Source: an uncultured Alphaproteobacteria bacterium
GTDB taxonomy: Bacteria > Pseudomonadota > Alphaproteobacteria > HIMB59
Assembly: GCA_902613845.1 (NCBI GenBank)
Contig: CACMIW010000005.1
Coordinates: 1-60,534, forward strand
Direction: 5' to 3'
Length of the DNA: 60,534 nucleotides
Positions 19,925 through 28,528 of the stretch are shown here, in pieces. Every line of letters begins with the position of its first letter. Positions within the stretch are counted from its first letter, which is position 1. The notes below the pieces were generated by a model. It was not told where the DNA came from. It was given only the letters and a program-made list of their open reading frames with translations, and ran no database searches. The translations under genes and the position numbers were made by a program.

Positions 19925-21901
19925 AAAATCTTTTTCATTTAAAATATTGATTTTTAAATCTTTAGCTTTTTTTAATTTAGAACCTGATTTTTCTCCAAAA
20001 ACAAGAATGTCTAAATTTTTTGATACATTTGAGGCAATTTTATATCCTTTTTTTTTTGCTAATTCTTTTGCCCTATCCCTTGACATTTTTTGAAGAGTTC
20101 CTGTGAACAATATGCTTTTATTAAGACTAATTTTACTATCTTCATTTTCTATAACTTCAATTACATCAAGTAAAGCAAATGACTCTTCAATATTAATTTC
20201 ATCAGAAAAGTAATTTACAAATGAACTTATAGCTTTTTCTCCTAATCCATCAATATTTTCAAGTTTTTCCCTTAGTTTTTTTGATTGTATGAAATTTTTA
20301 AATCTTGTTTTATTTTTAAAATACATAGATATAAGCTCAGAATTATTTTCACCTAAATACCTTAAACCAAGAGAAAATAAATATCTTGATAAATTAGTGA
20401 CTTTGGATTTATTTATTGAGTCAATTAGGTTTAAAAAGGATTTTTCTCCAAATCCATCCAATGTAATAATTTTATCTTTATGATTTTCTAATTTGTAAAT
20501 ATCTAATTTACTTGTGATTAAATTAAGACTGATAAATTTTTCAATTAATTTCTCACCAAGCCCATCAATATTCATCGCTTTCTTAGATACAAAGTGTTTA
20601 AAAGACTCTAAGTTTTGGTATTTACATTCATTTTTTTCTGCACTACATCGTTGAACTGCCTCATCTTCAATTTTAATTATTTTAGATCCGCATAAACATT
20701 TTTTTGGGATATCAAATTTTTTATTAGATTTTTTCCTTTTTTCTGTATCTACTCTAGAAACATAAGGTATTACGTCTCCAGCTCTTTTGACCCAAACAAA
20801 ATCATTTATTCTTATATCTTTTCTAGTTATTTCATCAAAATTATGAAGCGTTGCATTTGATACAATTACTCCTCCAATATTAATTGGTTTAAGCCTTGCA
20901 ACAGGTGTTATGGCTCCAGTTCTTCCAATTTGTAGTTCTATTTTTTCAACTTGTGTCAATGCCTCTTCTGAACTAAATTTTGCAGCTATTGCCCAACGTG
21001 GAAATTTGTTGGTACTTCCTAACATCCTTTGTAAATCCAAGTCATTAATCTTTATTACCATTCCATCAATATCAAAATTAATTGAGGTCCTTTTCTTTTC
21101 AATGTCCGAAATATAATTATATATATCAATCAAATTATCATATTTCTTAGAATAGCCTGTTTGATCAAAATTATTTTTTTTGCAAAAGTTTAAAAATTCT
21201 TCAAAATTTAAAAACTCTTTTTCATAGGTAAATTTTCCATATCCATGAGGTATAAATCTCAAAGGTCGATTGTTTGTGATTTTACTATTGATCTGACGAA
21301 GAGATCCTGAGGCAGCATTTCTTGGGTTTGAAAATTGATTTTTTTTTTCAAATTGTTTGTTCAACTTTTCAAAATCGTTTCTAAAAAAAAATACTTCGCC
21401 CCTTATTTCTATAAGATCAGACTTACAATTTTTTAGAAGCTTAGGTATGCCCTTAATACCCAATACATTTTCTGTTATCTCTTCCCCAACAACACCATCT
21501 CCTCTAGTGATTGCCTTAAATAATTTGTTATTTTTATATATTATAGATAAAGATACCCCATCTATTTTACAGTCGACATTAAATATATAATTTGAATTTT
21601 GCTTTTTTAAAAAATTACTTGCTTTATCGAAGAACTCCTCAGTTTCACTTACACTAAAACTATTTGATAGAGACAGCATTGGTTCAAAGTGATAAAATTT
21701 TTTAAATTTTGATGAAGGTGAAGTGCCTATGCCCAAATCATCATATTTTTTTAATTCTGGATTTTTTGATAATAAATGATCATACTTTTTCTTTAAATCA
21801 TCGTATTCTGAGTCGTCAATTGATGGGTTTGAATTGTAATACTCTTTGTTATACTTTTTTAATTTATCTCTAATTTTGATAAAACTATCTCTTGTTTTCA
21901 T
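19907..21901 (-). CDS. ligA: NAD-dependent DNA ligase
   Basis: 664 residues, normal length. The adenylated lysine is Lys112 in the KIDG motif. The order is domain Ia, the nucleotidyltransferase domain, an OB fold, a zinc-binding segment, HhH repeats (NIDGLGEKL, LDGFGEKSF, NIDGLGEKA) and a C-terminal BRCT domain (ILFTGTLQKMSRDRAKELAKKKG). The zinc segment reads KKCLCGSK with C-x-C spacing instead of the usual C-x2-C, then two further cysteines. It seals nicks in replication and repair. It is followed closely by recN and bamD upstream on the same strand. Confidence 0.96.
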   Translation of the reverse strand: MKTRDSFIKIRDKLKKYNKEYYNSNPSIDDSEYDDLKKKYDHLLSKNPELKKYDDLGIGTSPSSKFKKFYHFEPMLSLSNSFSVSETEEFFDKASNFLKKQNSNYIFNVDCKIDGVSLSIIYKNNKLFKAITRGDGVVGEEITENVLGIKGIPKLLKNCKSDLIEIRGEVFFFRNDFEKLNKQFEKKNQFSNPRNAASGSLRQINSKITNNRPLRFIPHGYGKFTYEKEFLNFEEFLNFCKKNNFDQTGYSKKYDNLIDIYNYISDIEKKRTSINFDIDGMVIKINDLDLQRMLGSTNKFPRWAIAAKFSSEEALTQVEKIELQIGRTGAITPVARLKPINIGGVIVSNATLHNFDEITRKDIRINDFVWVKRAGDVIPYVSRVDTEKRKKSNKKFDIPKKCLCGSKIIKIEDEAVQRCSAEKNECKYQNLESFKHFVSKKAMNIDGLGEKLIEKFISLNLITSKLDIYKLENHKDKIITLDGFGEKSFLNLIDSINKSKVTNLSRYLFSLGLRYLGENNSELISMYFKNKTRFKNFIQSKKLREKLENIDGLGEKAISSFVNYFSDEINIEESFALLDVIEVIENEDSKISLNKSILFTGTLQKMSRDRAKELAKKKGYKIASNVSKNLDILVFGEKSGSKLKKAKDLKINILNEKDFLNLIN

Positions 21902-21905
21902 ATCC

Positions 21906-23552
21906 TTAATTTTGAAGTAAATCTGAAGCTACTTTTTTAGCAGTTTCAGTAATTTTAGCCCCACTTATTAAACTTGCTATTTCATTAACTCTTTCTTGAT
22001 CATTCAACTCAATTATTTGACTAGTCATTTCGTCATTTTTGATCACTTTCTCGATTTTCCAATGTTTATTTGCTTTTGAGGCAACTTGCGGTGAATGTGT
22101 TATAGCAATTACCTGATTTTTTTTTGATATATTATTTATTTTTTCAGAAACATTTGATGCAATTTTTCCACTTAAACCACTATCTACTTCATCAAAAATA
22201 AGAGTAAGGTCATTATCATTTTTAGCTGATAATGATTTTATTATAAGAAGTAATCGAGATAATTCTCCACCAGAGGCTACTTTTTTAATTGAGCTAAATT
22301 TAGAATTTTTATTAGTTCTAAATAAGACATCTAATTCATCATATCCATTTGAATTATAATCTTTTTCATCTTTTTTTGAAAACTCAAATATTATTTCACC
22401 TTGTTCAATATTAACTATTGGTAGTTGTTTATTAATATTTTCTGATATTTTTTTCGACTCTTTTTTTCTAAGATTTGATACTTTTAAAGCCTCTTGTTTA
22501 TAATGATTAAGGTCATTAGTGTATTTTTTAAAAAGAATATTTTTCTCTCTATCAAAATTTTCAAGATTGTCTATTTCATTAGATAAATCTTCCTTAATTG
22601 AAAATAAATTTTCGGGTTCTACTTCAAAAAATTTTGAAAGTTGCTGATATTGGTAAATTTTTTCATCAACTTCATCAAAATCAATTTCATCATGATCAAC
22701 AGAATTAAGTTTGTTTTCTAATTCGTTTATTAATTCATTTATATCTAAAATTGAAGATTGAAGTTTTTGAGAAATATCCGAGTATTCACGATTAATATCT
22801 TCTAATTTATTAAGATTTTTTTCAATTAAATTTAAGTTATCATTTGAATTGTAATTAGATATTGATTTTTTAATTTCGTTTGAAATATCTCTAAATTTTT
22901 TGATATTTTTATTTAAATTTCTTTTATTAACTAGCTCCTCGTATTCATTTTTAGTTGGATTTAAAATTTTAATTTTATTATCTTTTATTTTTAATATCTC
23001 AAGTTTTTCATTAATATTTTTTTCATTATTTAAATGGGACTGATAAATATTTTTTGAGTTCTTATATATTTCATATTTCAAATTTAAATCATTTTTTTTG
23101 ATCCCACCTATATTGTCTATAAATTTTAGAAAATATTTGTTATCAAATAGTTCTTGTTGTTCAAAATTCTCTTGAAATTCAATTACATTTTTTAAAATAG
23201 ATTTTACAAAAGAAAGAGGCTTTACTTCACCATTAATTAATAACTTAGATTTTTGATTTGAATTAATCTCTCTCTCTACAATTAAATAATCATCATCAAA
23301 ATTTATATTAAGTTTATCAAGATTTTTTTTTATTAAATTATTAATTTCAAAAATTGCTTTTATTGTTGAAATTTCATTATCTTTTAAATTAAGACTAGTT
23401 TGATTTTTTCCACCTAGTGCTAATTTAAGTCCTTCTATAATAATTGATTTACCTGCACCTGTTTCCCCTGTAAAAGCATTAAAACCCTCAATAAAGTTAA
23501 TTGATATTTTTTTAATCAAAAGAAAATTTTTAATTTCCAGCGAAACTAACAT
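21906..23552 (-). CDS. recN: DNA repair protein RecN
   Basis: 548 residues, SMC-like. Walker A GETGAGKSIIIEGL near residue 31, a long coiled-coil middle (about 150-380), then the ABC signature ASGGELSRLLL and Walker B LIFDEVDSGLSG with VIAITHSPQVA. RecN acts early in double-strand break repair with RecA. It sits in the bamD-recN-ligA order on the minus strand with gaps of 4-5 bases, a conserved proteobacterial neighbourhood. Confidence 0.95.
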   Translation of the reverse strand: MLVSLEIKNFLLIKKISINFIEGFNAFTGETGAGKSIIIEGLKLALGGKNQTSLNLKDNEISTIKAIFEINNLIKKNLDKLNINFDDDYLIVEREINSNQKSKLLINGEVKPLSFVKSILKNVIEFQENFEQQELFDNKYFLKFIDNIGGIKKNDLNLKYEIYKNSKNIYQSHLNNEKNINEKLEILKIKDNKIKILNPTKNEYEELVNKRNLNKNIKKFRDISNEIKKSISNYNSNDNLNLIEKNLNKLEDINREYSDISQKLQSSILDINELINELENKLNSVDHDEIDFDEVDEKIYQYQQLSKFFEVEPENLFSIKEDLSNEIDNLENFDREKNILFKKYTNDLNHYKQEALKVSNLRKKESKKISENINKQLPIVNIEQGEIIFEFSKKDEKDYNSNGYDELDVLFRTNKNSKFSSIKKVASGGELSRLLLIIKSLSAKNDNDLTLIFDEVDSGLSGKIASNVSEKINNISKKNQVIAITHSPQVASKANKHWKIEKVIKNDEMTSQIIELNDQERVNEIASLISGAKITETAKKVASDLLQN

Positions 23553-23557
23553 TATTA

Positions 23558-24430
23558 TTACTTTATAGATTGTATCGATGTTTTATTAGAATTATTTTCC
23601 ACATTTTGTATGAATAATTTAACTGGATTGAATCTTTCGAACCATTTTTTGTTTTCGCTGACTTCATCCAATTCGTTTATTATATTATATGATTTCTGAT
23701 ACCATTTACTCTCAGGAAAATTATAAGCTAAGATTGATGCATAATTTTTTGATAATTCATACTCATCTAAAGAATAATAAATTTTAGTTATTAAAAAAAG
23801 AGTTTCTTCAATTGAAAGGCTAGAGCTATGATTATTAAATATATCTTTTAAATACATTAATGAACCATTTGTATTACCCTTGTTTAAATAAAATTTTGCC
23901 ACACTAAGTTTTTCTGCTGCTAAGTTATTATTAATTAGTTTAATTTTTGTTATAATATCAATCTCATATTTACTATTAGGATACGCATTTAATATAAAAT
24001 TAAATTTTTCATAAGCTTTATCTGTATTTTCTTGACTATAATCAGTCTTTTTAATTAATACATAATATGTCATAGCTTCTAAATAATTAGCATAAACAAT
24101 ATCTTTGCTTCCCGGGTAATAGCTTTTGTACATTTCGGCAATTGCTCTGGTTTTCTCATAATCTTTATTTAAAAAGTGAATATATGCTTTTACAAGCATA
24201 CTTTTGTTAGCGAATGGACTGCTTGGATAGATTACTTCTAGTTTATCTAATTCAATCAAAGCTAGGTCTAGTTGGTTATTAATTATGAAATCATTTGCTA
24301 AATTAAATAATTCATAATCCTTTAATGAATTATTTTCATAAAAACTTTGATCATTTTTATATTCATCTTTATCATTAGTTGAACAAGATATAATAAAAAA
24401 AGACAAAATTATAAGAATCGGTTTTTTCAC
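23558..24430 (-). CDS. bamD: Outer membrane assembly lipoprotein BamD
   Basis: 290 residues. A lipoprotein signal peptide ends in IISC with Cys16 as the lipidated residue. TPR-like repeats follow (LALIELDKLEVIYPSSPFANKS, YEKTRAIAEMYKSYYPGS, YEKFNFILNAYPNSKYE), the standard BamD pattern. It is an essential partner of BamA in inserting beta-barrel proteins into the outer membrane. It starts only 2 bases from the divergent amidase gene, so the upstream regulatory sequences of each must lie inside the other's coding region. Confidence 0.93.
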   Translation of the reverse strand: MKKPILIILSFFIISCSTNDKDEYKNDQSFYENNSLKDYELFNLANDFIINNQLDLALIELDKLEVIYPSSPFANKSMLVKAYIHFLNKDYEKTRAIAEMYKSYYPGSKDIVYANYLEAMTYYVLIKKTDYSQENTDKAYEKFNFILNAYPNSKYEIDIITKIKLINNNLAAEKLSVAKFYLNKGNTNGSLMYLKDIFNNHSSSLSIEETLFLITKIYYSLDEYELSKNYASILAYNFPESKWYQKSYNIINELDEVSENKKWFERFNPVKLFIQNVENNSNKTSIQSIK

Positions 24431-24432
24431 AA

Positions 24433-25074
24433 ATGAATTATAGCTTCAGAAGAAAAAATAAAACAGTCAAATATATTGTCATCCACTATACTGGCATGAA
24501 ATCCCTAAAATCTGCTTATCAGAAATTATCAAATGATAATTCAAATGTAAGTTCCCATTATTTAATATCTAAAAAAGGCACTATTTTTAATTTATTATGT
24601 CCTAAATTTAAAGCTTGGCACGCTGGTAAGTCCAAATGGAAAACTCATATAAATATAAATGATTATTCAATTGGAATTGAACTTGAAAACAAGGGACATG
24701 AATTTGGGTATTCTAATTTTTCAAAAAATCAGTATGTATCTCTCAAAAAATTAGTCTCGTTTCTCAAAACAAACTTCAACATTGTTGATAAAAATATAAT
24801 TTTTCATTCGGATATAGCCCCCAACAGAAAAAAAGACCCTGGAGAGAAGTTCTACATAGATAAAATTGGAGTAAAAAGATTTAAAAAACAGATTATTAAT
24901 AAAATCTATAATTTAGATGAATTATTGTCTTTATATGGTTTCCATAAAACATATATTAAAAAATATAAAAAATTCTGTATTAAGGCTGTAAAGAGGTCAT
25001 TAAATTATAAAGATATTAATCATTCACAATCTAGAAAATTTCTAAAAGATTTTTATAATTTATTATTTGACTAA
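24433..25074 (+). CDS. N-acetylmuramoyl-L-alanine amidase, AmpD/Amidase_2 family
   Basis: 213 residues, no signal peptide, so probably cytosolic peptidoglycan recycling (AmpD-like). Zinc ligands are visible: His in VIHYTG, His in IIFHSDIAPNRKKDPG and the Asp of KKDPG. The substrate-binding AWHAG and SIGIELEN segments are also present. A basic C-terminal tail of about 50 residues is specific to this protein. The gene runs into the RNase P RNA locus downstream. Confidence 0.9.
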   Translation: MNYSFRRKNKTVKYIVIHYTGMKSLKSAYQKLSNDNSNVSSHYLISKKGTIFNLLCPKFKAWHAGKSKWKTHININDYSIGIELENKGHEFGYSNFSKNQYVSLKKLVSFLKTNFNIVDKNIIFHSDIAPNRKKDPGEKFYIDKIGVKRFKKQIINKIYNLDELLSLYGFHKTYIKKYKKFCIKAVKRSLNYKDINHSQSRKFLKDFYNLLFD

Positions 25075-25088
25075 TTTTATATATATTG

Positions 25089-25427
25089 CTCATGGGTAGC
25101 GTGCAGTCGCTTTGTATATCAAAGAGGAAAGTCTGAGCTCACGTAGAAAGTGATAACGGATAACATCCGTCGAGGGCAACCTTAGGGAAAGTGCAGCAGA
25201 AACAAACCGCCATAAGGTAAGGGTGAAAAGGTGAGGTAAGAGCTTACCGGATACTTAAAAACTATCGCAATATGCAAACCCTATCACGAGTAAGATCAAA
25301 TAGAGGCTAAAGCTATTTCTACAGTTGGCCTGGGTTGATCGCTGGAGTTAACTAGCAATAGTTAATCTAGATAAATGACTGCAGTTTTTTCAAAATACAG
25401 AACTCAGCTTATAGCTACCCAATGCTA
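25089..25427 (+). ncRNA. rnpB: RNase P RNA (M1 RNA), bacterial type A
   Basis: Fills most of the roughly 400-base gap between the amidase gene and mraZ. Conserved signatures in order: GAGGAAAGTC at 25124-25133 (CR I, P4 5' strand), GTGCAGCAGAAA followed by the GGGTGAAAAGGTG segment, and ACAGAA at 25397-25402 followed by CAGCTTATAG. The ends close a P1 helix: TGGGTAGC at 25093-25100 pairs with GCTACCCA at 25414-25421. It is the catalytic RNA that trims tRNA 5' leaders. The mraZ promoter begins only a few bases after it. Confidence 0.95.
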
Positions 25428-25456
25428 TTTACTATTCCAATAAAATCCCATATAAT
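25428..25456 (+). promoter_or_regulatory. Candidate sigma-70 promoter of the dcw cluster
   Basis: TTTACT at 25428-25433 (4/6 match to the -35 consensus), a 17-base spacer, then a perfect TATAAT at 25451-25456. Transcription would begin near 25463, leaving a leader of only about 7-13 bases before the mraZ start codon. The -10 element sits between MraZ operator repeats. The promoter is a visual match, not experimentally shown. Confidence 0.65.
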
Positions 25457-25470
25457 CCCATAAAATACCA
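25446..25470 (+). promoter_or_regulatory. MraZ-binding box: three 10-base-period repeats
   Basis: TCCCA at 25446-25450, TCCCA at 25456-25460 and TACCA at 25466-25470, each separated by 5 bases. On the minus strand this reads TGGTA-N5-TGGGA-N5-TGGGA, the known MraZ operator format (TGGGN repeats with 5-base spacers). The array overlaps the TATAAT box and ends at the mraZ start, so MraZ binding would block polymerase. This predicts autorepression of the dcw operon. Confidence 0.75.
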
Positions 25471-25475
25471 TGATG

Positions 25476-25886
25476 ATGTTTCTTTCTTCTTTTTATGGGA
25501 TAATTGACTCTAAAAATAGAGTAGCCATACCATCTTCTTTCAGATCAATAATAAAAATCTCCAAAGAAAAAATATTCATATTCAAAAGTTTAAAGTATGA
25601 GTGTTTAGAAGTGCACCTATCTTCTAAGATTAATTCTTTAGTAAAAAGTTTTGATGAAAAAGATTTTTTTTCAAAAAAAAATGATCATTTTAAAACAGCA
25701 ATTCTCTCTGATTTAGAGGAAATATCTATAGATAAAGACGGAAGGTTTATTGTAAAAGATCAACTTCAAAAATTTTCAAAACTATCCAAAGAAATAATAT
25801 TTATAGGTAAAGGAAATCATTTTGAGATTTGGGAAAAAAAATTAGGTGAAAAACACAAGAAAATTTCAAGAGCAAAATTTAAATGA
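25476..25886 (+). CDS. mraZ: Transcriptional regulator MraZ
   Basis: 136 residues from the third of three consecutive ATG codons (25470, 25473, 25476). The third gives the family start MFLSS; the first would add two Met. Two SpoVT/AbrB-like half-domains carry the family's D-x3-R pattern (DSKNRVAIPSSFR and DKDGRFIV). MraZ forms rings that bind repeats upstream of its own gene and regulate cell division and wall genes. It is the first gene of the dcw cluster and overlaps rsmH by 4 bases. Confidence 0.93.
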   Translation: MFLSSFYGIIDSKNRVAIPSSFRSIIKISKEKIFIFKSLKYECLEVHLSSKINSLVKSFDEKDFFSKKNDHFKTAILSDLEEISIDKDGRFIVKDQLQKFSKLSKEIIFIGKGNHFEIWEKKLGEKHKKISRAKFK

Positions 25887-26785
25887 TTAATAATTTACAT
25901 ATTCCTATTATGGCAAATGAGGTGTTATCACTAATTGATAATAAAAATAACTTATCTATTTTAGATTGTACATTTGGTGGGGGAGGGCATTCTAAAAAAT
26001 TTCTAGAAAAAGGACATCATGTTATTGCTATAGATCAAGATGAAAATGCAAATATTATTGCTAAAAAATTAAAAAAAAAATTTCCTAATTTTTTTTTTTA
26101 TAAATCGAATTTTAAAAATTTTGATTTATTAGATCTGGATAAAAAAAAGTTTAATTTAGTCCTATTAGACCTAGGTTTTTCATCAAATCAATTAGCTGAT
26201 AGCGATATTGGTTTGTCATTTAAAGAAAATTCAAAATTAAATATGAATTATTTGGGTGGTGACTTAAATGCATATAAAATAATTAATTACTATGAAAAAG
26301 ATGAACTTCAAAGAGTCTTCAAAATATATGGTGAAATAAATCAAGCTGAAAAATTAGCAAAATATATTATTCAACAAAGATCCTTAAAAAAAATTAATAC
26401 AAATTTTGAATTTATTAATGTTTTGAGGGATAGCGGAGTAAATTTTAGGTCTAAAAAAATACATTTTGCTACAAAGGCATTTCAGGCATTAAGAATCGAG
26501 TCAAATAGTGAATTAGAAAATCTAAAGATATTTTTAAAAAATATTCATATTTTTTTAGATATTAATGCATATTTAGCAATAATTTCTTTCCATAGTTTAG
26601 AAGACAGAATAGTTAAGAATTACTTCAGAGAAAACAGAATTAAAAAAAACAAAAACTTTCAAAATAATAAAAATTGGGGTTTTGAAATCCTTACTAAAAA
26701 ACCGTTAATAGCATCAAAAACTGAAGTTTTAGAGAATAATAGAGCCAGATCTGCAAAATTAAGAGTAGGGAGATTTATTAATTGA
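25883..26785 (+). CDS. rsmH: 16S rRNA (cytosine-1402-N4)-methyltransferase RsmH
   Basis: 300 residues. The N-terminal HIPIMANEVLSLI, the SAM-binding LDCTFGGGGHSKKFL, LLDLGFSSNQLAD and the C-terminal SFHSLEDRIVKNYF and RARSAKLRVGRF segments are diagnostic of MraW/RsmH. It methylates C1402 in the ribosomal P site. It overlaps mraZ by 4 bases (ATGA) and ftsL by 4 bases (TTG start of ftsL on its TGA stop). Confidence 0.96.
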   Translation: MINNLHIPIMANEVLSLIDNKNNLSILDCTFGGGGHSKKFLEKGHHVIAIDQDENANIIAKKLKKKFPNFFFYKSNFKNFDLLDLDKKKFNLVLLDLGFSSNQLADSDIGLSFKENSKLNMNYLGGDLNAYKIINYYEKDELQRVFKIYGEINQAEKLAKYIIQQRSLKKINTNFEFINVLRDSGVNFRSKKIHFATKAFQALRIESNSELENLKIFLKNIHIFLDINAYLAIISFHSLEDRIVKNYFRENRIKKNKNFQNNKNWGFEILTKKPLIASKTEVLENNRARSAKLRVGRFIN

Positions 26786-27078
26786 TTAATCATATTTCTA
26801 AGTTTTGTTTAATATTTATTTTTATTATTTTATTTTTAAGTTTTAAAAACCAAATTAAAATACTTGAAAATAAGCTTACTTTTTTGAAAATAAATTACAC
26901 TAATGATTATCAAAAATATGTAAATAAAGAGATACTACTTTCAAAGCAAATAAATAAATTACAGATAAATAAATTAAATAATTTTGAATTTGTTAAAAAT
27001 AAAAAAATTATACAATTTGATAGAAATGAGTTTGATGACTTTACAATAATAAAGGTCAATTATGTTCAATCTGAGTAA
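26782..27078 (+). CDS. ftsL: FtsL-like cell division protein
   Basis: 98 residues from a TTG start overlapping the rsmH stop. One membrane helix (about residues 6-21) is followed by a short coiled coil rich in Lys, Leu and Asn, the standard bitopic FtsL layout. Sequence conservation is weak in this family, so the call rests largely on topology and position between rsmH and ftsI. FtsL would bridge FtsQ/FtsB and FtsW/FtsI at the septum. It overlaps ftsI by 17 bases. Confidence 0.8.
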   Translation: MINHISKFCLIFIFIILFLSFKNQIKILENKLTFLKINYTNDYQKYVNKEILLSKQINKLQINKLNNFEFVKNKKIIQFDRNEFDDFTIIKVNYVQSE

Positions 27079-28528
27079 TGAAACAGACTATAAATTATTA
27101 TTAAAAACAAAAAATTATTACAATTTTTTTATTTTTGCAGTCCTATTTCTTTTTACTGCTATCTTTGTAAGGCTTTTATTTTTAAGTTTCGATAATAATA
27201 GCATTTCTAGTTCTAATGAACGAGATACAAGTCTTAGAGCTTTACCCACTATTTATGATTTAAATAAAAATATCTTAGCATATTCTGACTATAACTATTC
27301 AATTAAAAATATTAAGAATAAAGTTAAATATCTAAAAAGAAATGTACCAATCAGTGTCATTCTAGAACCAATCTACAAAGGTGACCCATACATCAAATTT
27401 GAAAAAATTTTAACAAGAAAGTACCCACACAGTGCCATATTAAACAACATGATTGGAAATACAAATATTGATCATAAAGGAATATCTTTAATTGAGAAAT
27501 TTATTGATCAAAACAATAGAGATATTGATATATCTATAGATATCAAGATACAAAAGAAAATATATGACTCATTGTTTAAAGATACATTAAATTTAAATCC
27601 AGATTACTCTTTGAATGTTTTAGTTGACTTAAGTAGAGAAGAGATTGTTAGTAACGTTTTTTTAGATAACAGAAATGTTAATGATAGATTTGATCAAACC
27701 TTATTGCCTTTAAAAGATCTTAAATTTGATTTTGGATCTGTTTTCAAAACATTTACAGTTTATTCTGCTTTAAAAAATCAGAAAATTGAAGTTAATGAGT
27801 ATTTTGATGTAGATCAACCAGTATACATTGGTAGTAAAATGATAAATGACTATCCAAGAAATAGCGAAATACCCATGCAAGTAGGAGATATATTAAAAAA
27901 ATCATCTAATAGAGGGGCGATCTTAATTAGAAGAAATTTGGATTGTCAAAATGAATTTAAAGCTGATTTAGATCAAATAGGTCTTTTAAAATCTACTAAA
28001 ATTGGATTTGGAATGACTTCCGTCGAACCAACAGTAAATAATTTTAGAGGAAGATATTGTGACAATATCCCTTTTGGTTATGGATTGTCAATTTCTCCAA
28101 TTCAGTTAATTAATGCTTATGGAAAAATAATAACAGGTAGGGATAATTTCAATGCTTCATTTGAGAAAAATGAAAAACAAAATAAAAATAAATACAATAA
28201 AATATCAAATACTGTTAATAAACTATTATTTTATGCAAATGAGACTGATAATGAATTATACAAAAACTTTTTAGTAGCGGGCAAAACTGGAACCGCTGAT
28301 CAATTTATATTAAATGATGAAAAATTTCAAAATGTTACTTATATAAGTTTTTTTCCTTACAATAACCCAAAATATTTAAATTTAACATTTATGCAAAACC
28401 CCAAGGAATCCTATGGAAAATACATGACTGCAGGGAATACAGTAAAACCAACTTTTTATAATCTATTGAAAGAAATATACATATATTTGGACTTATCTAT
28501 TGTTAATACTAAAAGTACAGATATTTAA
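27062..28528 (+). CDS. ftsI: Septal peptidoglycan transpeptidase FtsI (PBP3)
   Basis: 488 residues: one N-terminal membrane helix (about 21-42), a reduced pedestal region, then a penicillin-binding domain. The three active-site motifs are present: Ser226-x-x-Lys229 (GSVFK), Ser281-Ser-Asn283 (KSSNRG) and Lys408-Thr-Gly (AGKTGTAD). It crosslinks septal peptidoglycan together with FtsW. It is shorter than typical homologues (about 550-600) and the N-terminal domain is compressed. It overlaps both neighbours. Confidence 0.93.
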   Translation: MFNLSNETDYKLLLKTKNYYNFFIFAVLFLFTAIFVRLLFLSFDNNSISSSNERDTSLRALPTIYDLNKNILAYSDYNYSIKNIKNKVKYLKRNVPISVILEPIYKGDPYIKFEKILTRKYPHSAILNNMIGNTNIDHKGISLIEKFIDQNNRDIDISIDIKIQKKIYDSLFKDTLNLNPDYSLNVLVDLSREEIVSNVFLDNRNVNDRFDQTLLPLKDLKFDFGSVFKTFTVYSALKNQKIEVNEYFDVDQPVYIGSKMINDYPRNSEIPMQVGDILKKSSNRGAILIRRNLDCQNEFKADLDQIGLLKSTKIGFGMTSVEPTVNNFRGRYCDNIPFGYGLSISPIQLINAYGKIITGRDNFNASFEKNEKQNKNKYNKISNTVNKLLFYANETDNELYKNFLVAGKTGTADQFILNDEKFQNVTYISFFPYNNPKYLNLTFMQNPKESYGKYMTAGNTVKPTFYNLLKEIYIYLDLSIVNTKSTDI

